Shown here: positions 57,790-64,000 of the stretch, piece after piece
Position numbering within the stretch: position 1 is the first letter of the stretch
How the letters are laid out: the number at the start of each line of letters is the position of its first letter
Source: Humulus lupulus
Lineage: Eukaryota > Streptophyta > Magnoliopsida > Rosales > Cannabaceae
Direction: 5' to 3'
Length of the DNA: 64,000 bases
NCBI RefSeq assembly: GCF_963169125.1
Contig: NC_084794.1
Coordinates: 72,513,665 to 72,577,664 of the forward strand
The notes under the pieces: model-generated
Told to the model about the DNA's origin: nothing
The model's database searches: none
Seen by the model: the letters and a program-made list of their open reading frames with translations, nothing else
Made by a program: the position numbers and the translations under genes

Positions 57790-60285
57790 ATCAAAATCTT
57801 ATATTCCTTTTCAATAGAAGGAGAAGCCATAGAGATCTTATGAGGATTCAACCTTGAAAAGATGGTAAGATAAGGTAATGTTCTTATTTGATTTTCTTAG
57901 AAGATCTAGTAGTTTTCATATAGTTATAGATATGAGAAGAAGAAAATTTTATAAATGAGGTTCATTGTTTTCTAATATCTTTTGTTTTTCAAATATAGTG
58001 GTTAGATGAGAAGATAATTCAACATCTTGAGTTTTATGATATGTGATTAATATGTAAATAATCTACTAGATTATTGGGTAATATGCTTCCATGTCATAGA
58101 ATTGTCCTATTTTGTGTTAATGAGAAATTATTAGAATGACAACTATATGAGTTTTATATGACATGCCTATATATTGATTTTGTGAATCAATAGAAATGTG
58201 AAATCATATGTGGATGATATTATTAATTCATGTTTCATATTAATAAAGAGCCATATTAGTTGACAACAATGTGAAATTATATTGAAATATAATCATGCAA
58301 GCATTTGTGAGATGGTAATATGTTTATCCTATATTATTGCAATGTGATGAGTTACCATTTATTTGGTAAATAAAAAGAATTATTTGAGAAATGAAATTTC
58401 CCATTTAAGTGTTTACCATCTCACTTTATGAGATAAGAAAATATGAACCTAAGGGGGTTACATCTTTTGATAAATGTCTTGTCATTGCAAGAAAAATGGA
58501 TTAAGGGGATCCAAAATTATGGGATGACATATTGACCTACAGGCTTGGAGTCTAAAAGTGTGGTCAAAAGAGAAAACATTTGAGAATTATTTAGTGACAA
58601 CAATTCTCAAATATTCAATGTCTCAATGAGGTGACATTACAAAATTGAAGAAGCAATTTTGAATTTTACACCAAAGGTGAATAAAAGAGAACTTTATTCA
58701 TTTTGGTTAAAGATGGTGATATGTTTAAATTAATCTCAATGAGGAGATAATTTAAAAAAAAAACATAAGAAATCAAAGTGTTTAAATAAATCAATGAGGG
58801 TTTATTTTCTTTGATTTAAAGTGTTTAAAAAAAATATTGACATTTTCATTATGATTTTGATGAGAAAATCAATGGATGTCAAATTGATGTTTTCAAAAGA
58901 ATCTCAAAGAGACTCTTAAGAAATACACAAAAGTTGTTTAAGTGATTTATAGATTATTTAGACAACTAAAAATGAAATTTGTGATTATTTGTTTGAGAAG
59001 TTTTCACATTACATTTGTGTTCACATTTTATTTTGTGAAATATATAAAAGAAAGCAACCATGTAAAAGTTACTTTCAAATAAGTGTGTCTTGCTTTTGCA
59101 AGTAAATGAGTCAAGATAAACATTGAGGTTTTTTATTTTGATCTATTGAGTGTTTATCATGAAGCTTAAGGACTCATGATGAACTTTGAGAATCATAGGT
59201 CTAGATTTATCTTGGAGGATAAATGACTTATTAGAAATAAAGAGATTTCTATTTTAAAATGATATTTTGTTATCATTATGTGAGAAATGTGGGGGTGATG
59301 CTCCAAAGTTAATCAATTTATTTTGTTGTTAATCAATTGATTAATTTGGTCATCCTGTCAAATAGGTGATTTGGAATTCCACATTTTAAATCACATTGGC
59401 TATATGTGTATAGAATAGATAAATCTAGACATGCTTGGTGTCTAAAGTTAATGTTTGTAATATTTTGATTCAAGAAGGAATCAATTTAAAACATAAAGGA
59501 GAATTTTAGAAACAGAGATTTCTAAAATTAATATTCAAATGTTTATCTTGGATATTAAACTATAAAATAGTGGGGGTGTTGACTATGGTCAAAATCACTA
59601 TTTTAAAGGGGTAACTATTTTAATCAAACTATGGCTAGCAACAAAGTTTGAATAAATAATGAGAGTGTCTAAGTATGCATACATGAGAAAAGATTAAAAT
59701 GGAATCAATTTACATCTCAAGAGATGGGACTTAGACTCCCTAAAGAGATTCACGGTTGATGGTAACCTATCTTAATACTAGTAACCAAACTAGTATTAGG
59801 TTCAATAGGTAATAACAAGTCAATCAAGTGAATAAATAGTAGTACTCAAATTTTTTCCCATCTGAGATATGAGTACTAGTGTGTTACCAAAATGAGGGTT
59901 AAAACCGAAAGGTTTTTTTAATAGAACTTAGTCTTGAAAAGACAAGTATTTTAGGGTAACAAAATACTGTAAGAGTTCTACCTATATAGACCGAGGGGTG
60001 GTGCCGCCCCTCATGAGAATTGGGGGTCATTCTCATGAATGGAATGTGCACATGGCCATTAACGGTGCAAAAGCGAGACATTGAGGTCTCAAGTGAACAC
60101 AACAAAGGTGTGTGTGTTATCACCGGTTTGTTATCAAGGGATAGTGGTTCAATGCTTCGGCAACCAAAATTTCAACAAACTTTGTGATAATTACACTAAG
60201 GTAAAATTCAAGTCGAAAGACATTTTACTTTATGCACCAATGCAGAAGTTTCTATAGAGAATGATTATTTAATCAAGTGGGGGAA
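57790..60285 (+). other. Non-coding interior of element F
   Basis: AT-rich, rich in short AAATGAG/TTTGAGA phrases, with no open frame above about 75 codons and no recognised domain. It ends in the PPT at 60275-60285. Confidence 0.6.
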
Positions 60286-60410
60286 TATTATATTTTAATA
60301 TAATGTTTGATTGATTAAATAAGTGTTACAAAAGTGATTATTTAATCTAGTGGGGGAATGTTATATTATTTCATATAATATAATATTAGATTAAATAATG
60401 TGACAAAATG
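60263..60410 (+). repeat. 73-bp tandem duplication of PPT plus LTR start in element F
   Basis: Two units, from 60263 and from 60336, both begin GATTATTTAATC, then (A/T)AGTGGGGGAAT. The second unit's PPT is followed by TGTTATATT, a canonical TG start, while the actual LTR starts at the first unit. Confidence 0.8.
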
Positions 60411-61366
60411 TGATTTGTCACACAAATGTGATTTGTCACACCTTGTAACATATTATTGAGAGTCACAAAATTGGACACATGTGTGTGCCTAAATGTGACA
60501 TATTTTGGAGTTACAAAATCAGTTACAAAATTGTAACTCCCAAATATTATCCAATAATGTGTATATTATATGTTACACATTTGAGATTGGATTTCATAAA
60601 GCCATATGAGAAATGGCTGATAGAGATGTGATTTTAACTCCTATATTGTGTATGGAAGTTACAAAATCAAGTGGGAATAAATTGGAACATTTTGGAAAAA
60701 ACTAAAAAAATTGGTTGCTGAAAATGACCAAGGGCCGCAACGCTTGAAACAAGGGCCGCGGCGCTAGTGGCTGACAGCTTCATACAAATTCGGTTTTTGT
60801 CCAATTTTGAACGTTTCCAACAGCCAAGTAACTCCCAAATCTCTATTTTAATTCCATAAAACATCCAATTAATCATTGGTTACAGCCATGGGGGTTGGTG
60901 GAATTTGAAATTCAAAGGGTGTCTCAAAACTCTATAAATAGGAGCCTAATGCTCACTTGTAAGATACACCATTTTTCATCCACAAAGCACTTGGCTGAAA
61001 AATACACCTTGAGGCTTGATAATTCCAGAGAGCTATTTCCTAGAGAGATCCCTTAGTGCTTAGAGAATAGGGGAAATAAGCTTTTGGACAAAGGTCTTGA
61101 ACCTTGTTCAAGTTGGTGATCCCCACTTTGGTTGAGTGTGAGAGTTTGTTTGTGTTTTCATTCTTTTGTTCCTCTTATTTACTTGTATTATTATAGTATT
61201 GAGTTTGTAATCTTCTTCTTCTACATCTTTCTATTTACTTGTATTTTGAGCAATTGAGTTGTAATATTTATTTTATCAATCATCTTGTCCATTGTATCTT
61301 TGCATAGAGTTGTATTTTTGGTTTTCCATATTTCCATTGAGAAATTATAATATATATTATCTAACA
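60286..61366 (+). repeat. 3' LTR of element F
   Basis: 1081 bp beginning TATTATATTT and ending ATCTAACA. It is about 20 bp longer than the 5' copy because of a 21-bp unit duplication near 60731-60751 (AAGGGCCGCAACGC...). Confidence 0.88.
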
Positions 61367-62100
61367 GCTGAGTCCCTAGAAGTGCACTTTCAGAGTTGCG
61401 CCAGGAAATTTTTCAGGGTTTATAGTCAACACAATGGGGATAGAGGCAAATCCAGAAAAAATTAGGTCGTTGTTAGAAATTCATTCACCTAGGTCACATA
61501 AGGAAGTACAAAGCCTAACTAGAAAGGTGGCAGCTTTAAACCGCTTCGTTTCAAAATCCACTGACAAGTGTCTACCATTCTACAACTTGCTCAAAGGAAA
61601 CAAAAATTTGAGTGGACCAAAGAATGCGAACAAGCATTTCGATACTTGAAAATGCACCTAGCCGAACCCCCCATACTATCAAAACCGACATCCGGAGAAT
61701 GTCTGTTTCTTTACTGATAGAAAATGCAGTCAATGTTGTGTTAGTTCGAGAAGAAAATCGGGTGCAAAAACCCATATATTATGTAAGTAAGAGGCTTCTC
61801 GAAGCTGAATCATGGTACCCAATAATAGAAAAGCTTGCATTCTGTCTCATTTTGGCTTCAAGGAAGCTCAGACCATACTTCCAGTCCCATTGTATTCACG
61901 TCTTAACTGACCAACCTTTAAGGAAGGTTTTGCAAAATCCTGAAACGTCAGGAAGTCTATTAAAATGGGCCATCGAACTTAGCTAGTTTGAGATATTATA
62001 TATGCCATGAAGGGAAATCAAGAGCCAAGCCCTTGCTAATTTTGTGGCTGAGTGCACGAGTTTTCAAGACGAGCTGATACGGGAGCCGGTGCAGGAGTTA
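61367..62100 (+). pseudogene. Element E RT C-terminus and RNase H
   Basis: The RT frame resumes with KCTFRVAPGKFF and, after a frame change, MGIEANPEKIRSLLEIHSPRSHKEVQ and AALNRFVSKSTDKCLPFY. The RNase H part (61690-61980) keeps IYYVSKRLLEAESWYPIIEKL and LTDQPLRKVLQNPETSGSLLKWA. Stops near 61985 and frameshifts near 61600 and 61650 break it. Confidence 0.72.
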
Positions 62101-62790
62101 TGGAAAATCTTCGTTGATGGATCATCTAACAAAAATAGATCATGAGCTGGGACAATCTAAATCTCACCGAAGGACATCGGTTCAATACAATTCTCATTTT
62201 TGGGTTTGAATCATCCAACAACGAAGCAGAATATGAGGCCCTATTGGCAGGGCTAAGGGTGGCGAAAAAGCTAAAGGAAAAAGTCATCCAATGTTATAGT
62301 GATTCTCAGCTCGTGGTTATTCAGATATTGGGGGAATACCAAGCTCGAGGCATCAAGATGGCAGCCTACTTGGCTAAGGTAAAGGGCGAGTTGTATGAGT
62401 TCGAGTTTTGCTCCGTCGAGCAAGTTCCCCGCGAGCAGCATTCCAACGCTGATTCTCTAGCTCGACTTGCTACCACCAAAGAGGTAGATACATTGAATGT
62501 AGTTCCAGTGGAGTTCTTGGAAAGCCCAAGTATAATAGCATACACGGTTGAGGTTGGAATGATTGACATAAAACTGACCTGGATGACCCCTATAGTGGAG
62601 TACCTCACAACCAGAAAGCTACCTGATGATCGGAAGGACGCGAGAAAGTTGATTTATCAAGCTCCGCGGTATGTTATGGTTGAAGGGATCCTATATCGAC
62701 GAGGGCATTCGTTGCCCCTCCTGCGATGTGTTCTGCCCGAGGAAGCACATACTATTTTACAAGAAATACACTAAGGCTTCTGCGGAGACC
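62101..62790 (+). pseudogene. Element E second RNase H (Tat type)
   Basis: Starts with WKIFVDGSSNKN near 62101, then a frame change at about 62140. An open run of 210 codons follows (62142-62774), including SSNNEAEYEALLAGLRVAKKL, CYSDSQLVVIQILGEYQARG and VPREQHSNADSLARLAT. The active-site residues DG, E and D are present. It would degrade RNA in RNA-DNA hybrids during reverse transcription. The run ends in the zinc finger of integrase (HTILQEIH). Confidence 0.75.
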
Positions 62791-63810
62791 ATACTAGGGG
62801 GCAAACCTTAGCTCTAAAGGTACTGAGACAAGGCTATTTTTGGCCCACGTTGACAAAGGACTTGATCTCGTATGTGTAGAAGTGTGACAAATGCCAATGC
62901 TTCGCCATAGTTTCCCAAGCTGATCCAGTCGAGCTAACCATGATCTCATCCCCTTGGCCATTTTCAGCATGGGGAATTGGCTTAATTGATTCCCTGCCAA
63001 CAGGAAAAGGAGGAGTTCGTTATGCAGTAGTCACCATCGATTATTTCATGAAGTAGGTAGAGGCTGAACCTTTGGCAACCATCACCTCAAAGAGAGTCCT
63101 GGAATTTGTTGTGAAGAATATCATATGTCGATTTGGGCTCCCTAAAAAGATCGTGTCAAACAACAGAACTCAGTTCAATAGTGATTTCTTCATAGACTTT
63201 TGTGAACAATATGGTACAACCAAGAGTTTCTCGTCGGTAGTGTGCCAACAAACTAATGGGCAGGTCGAGGCCTTAAACAAAACCCTCAAGGAAAGCTTGA
63301 AGAAAAGACTAGACGAGGCCAAGGGATTATGGCCCAAGCAGCTCCCACAAGTACTCTGGGCTATCGGACCTCACATCGAACCTCCACGGGACATACCCCT
63401 TTTTCCCTGATCTTTGGAAGCGAGGCTATGCTCCCAATTGAGGCGATGGTGAAAACTCACAGATAAAAGACCTTTGATCAGGATCATAGCCACGAGCTAC
63501 TTAGTGCATCCCTCAATCTAATCAAAGAAAAATGAGAGGCATCACAATTACAGCTCGCCCATTATCAACAAAATATCACTCGTTATTTCAATTCAAAGGT
63601 TAAGGGACGCAGACTCGAATTAGTTGATCTAGTTCTTCAAAGGGTCTTTTTAGCAAATAAAGATTCCAAGGATTGTGTGTTAGGGCCCAACTGGGAAGGA
63701 CCATATCAGATTGTGGAGGTTCTACACGAAGGAACTTTCAAGCAAGCCTGGTTAAGTGGAGAAATAGTCCCATGGACCTGGAATGCCCTACACTTAAAAA
63801 TGTATTATCA
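62750..63810 (+). pseudogene. Element E integrase
   Basis: The H2C2 zinc finger spans 62750-62900 (HTILQEIH, stop, GFCGDHTRG, then KCDKCQ). In the core the first catalytic Asp is Gly (WGIGLIDS), the second Asp is Asn (VSNNRTQF), and the Glu is present (GQVEALNK). A frameshift lies near 63370. The C-terminal part up to about 63810 keeps LVLQRVFLANKDS and NWEGPYQIVE-type sequence. Two lost catalytic residues make it inactive. Confidence 0.75.
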
Positions 63811-64000
63811 ATAGTTTTGTTGTCTTTAATGTTTTCGAAAATACTGTTTATGTAAGGCTTATTTATAAAAGCCAATTCAATTTTATAACAGTTGGATTAT
63901 TAAGTAACCAATTTTATCGTTTTGGTTATCACGAGCTCATTTTGTAAAAGCAACCAATAACATTTTTACGTTCTGGTTGCTTGGGGGGCACATAATCGAA
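63811..64000 (+). other. Post-pol spacer of element E
   Basis: AT-rich, non-coding; repeats of ggttatcacg/ggttgcttgg type (phrases aaccaattttatcg and aaccaataacattttt). It ends just after the internal PPT-like motif and continues beyond the window. Confidence 0.5.
63980..63994 (+). promoter_or_regulatory. Internal polypurine-tract-like motif (element E)
   Basis: CTTGGGGGGCACATA, identical over 15 bases to the internal motif of element B at 325-339 and, as there, placed shortly after pol. Confidence 0.5.

Larger units (their letters stand above)
56729..61366 (+). mobile_element. Element F: young non-coding LTR retrotransposon (LARD-like)
   Basis: LTRs 56729-57789 and 60286-61366, flanked by GCTGA at 56724-56728 and 61367-61371. 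The 2.5 kb interior has no reading frame with a retroelement domain. A polypurine tract (AAGTGGGGGAA) precedes the 3' LTR, so the orientation is plus. No primer binding site beginning TGG is seen after the 5' LTR. The LTRs differ at about a dozen positions by eye, roughly 1%, so it is the youngest datable insertion here. It must rely on proteins of other elements. Confidence 0.88.
50440..64000 (+). mobile_element. Element E: Tat-like Ty3/gypsy retrotransposon, 3' end outside window
   Basis: Plus strand: 5' LTR 50440-51197, primer binding site, gag, protease, RT, RNase H, second RNase H, integrase and a post-pol G-run at the window edge. It is interrupted by solo LTR H (51696-53464) and element F (56729-61366). 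Multiple stops, deletions and lost catalytic residues show an old, inactive copy. It sits in copia element G. Confidence 0.85.

Noticed and set aside
1..64000. tRNA, rRNA or small nuclear RNA genes
   Set aside because: No cloverleaf with A/B boxes and no rRNA or snRNA core sequence was recognised by eye; a tRNAscan/Infernal run would be decisive.

Overview
The window is plant nuclear DNA, most likely from a eudicot. It contains GT-AG introns, TATA-boxed LTRs, plant-type Ty3/gypsy (Tat/Ogre-like) and Ty1/copia polyproteins, Mutator-like and Harbinger-like MITEs, and one ordinary plant gene. Nothing bacterial or organellar was seen. I cannot name the species from this sequence.

Layout. 1-20.8 kb is a nest of Tat-like LTR retrotransposons. 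Element B (1-6647, +) is the 3' part of an element: post-pol spacer, an antisense spliced gene (768-3173, -), a polypurine tract and a 1.7 kb 3' LTR. It lies in the gag of element A (6648-9580, -), which is itself inserted in element D (from 9581, +). D is a decayed Ogre/Tat-type gag-pol followed by an antisense plant-mobile-domain (PMD) pseudogene. 18.3-25.9 kb is AT-rich and non-coding, with covarying hairpin repeats, degenerate tandem repeats and a Mutator-type MITE. 25.9-28.3 kb (-) holds the only host gene, a five-exon plant cysteine oxidase (285 residues), with a hypoxia-response-like motif upstream. 29.3-30.5 kb is a long-arm foldback Mutator-like element, and 31.3-31.6 kb a Harbinger/Tourist-like MITE. 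31.9-34.5 kb holds two decayed Ty1/copia remnants in opposite orientation.

34468-50257 is element C (-), complete with both LTRs and the target duplication GATAC. It splits a copia reverse transcriptase reading frame exactly and carries an antisense gene downstream of pol. A solo LTR (45621-47466) interrupts its gag. 50440-64000 is element E (+), another Tat-like element. It is broken by a solo LTR (51696-53464) and by a young non-coding LTR element F (56729-61366), and its 3' end lies outside the window.

Main theme. Three Tat-like elements (B, C, D) each carry a spliced gene antisense to and downstream of pol. B and C encode a Transposase_28-like ('putative gypsy type transposon') protein, and D encodes a PMD protein. 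The B copy reads through intact over three coding exons. In B and C a polypurine-tract-like CTTGGGGGG motif occurs both between pol and the antisense gene and again next to the 3' LTR, so the antisense gene sits between two PPT-like tracts. All family assignments come from reading the sequence and general knowledge; no database search was run.
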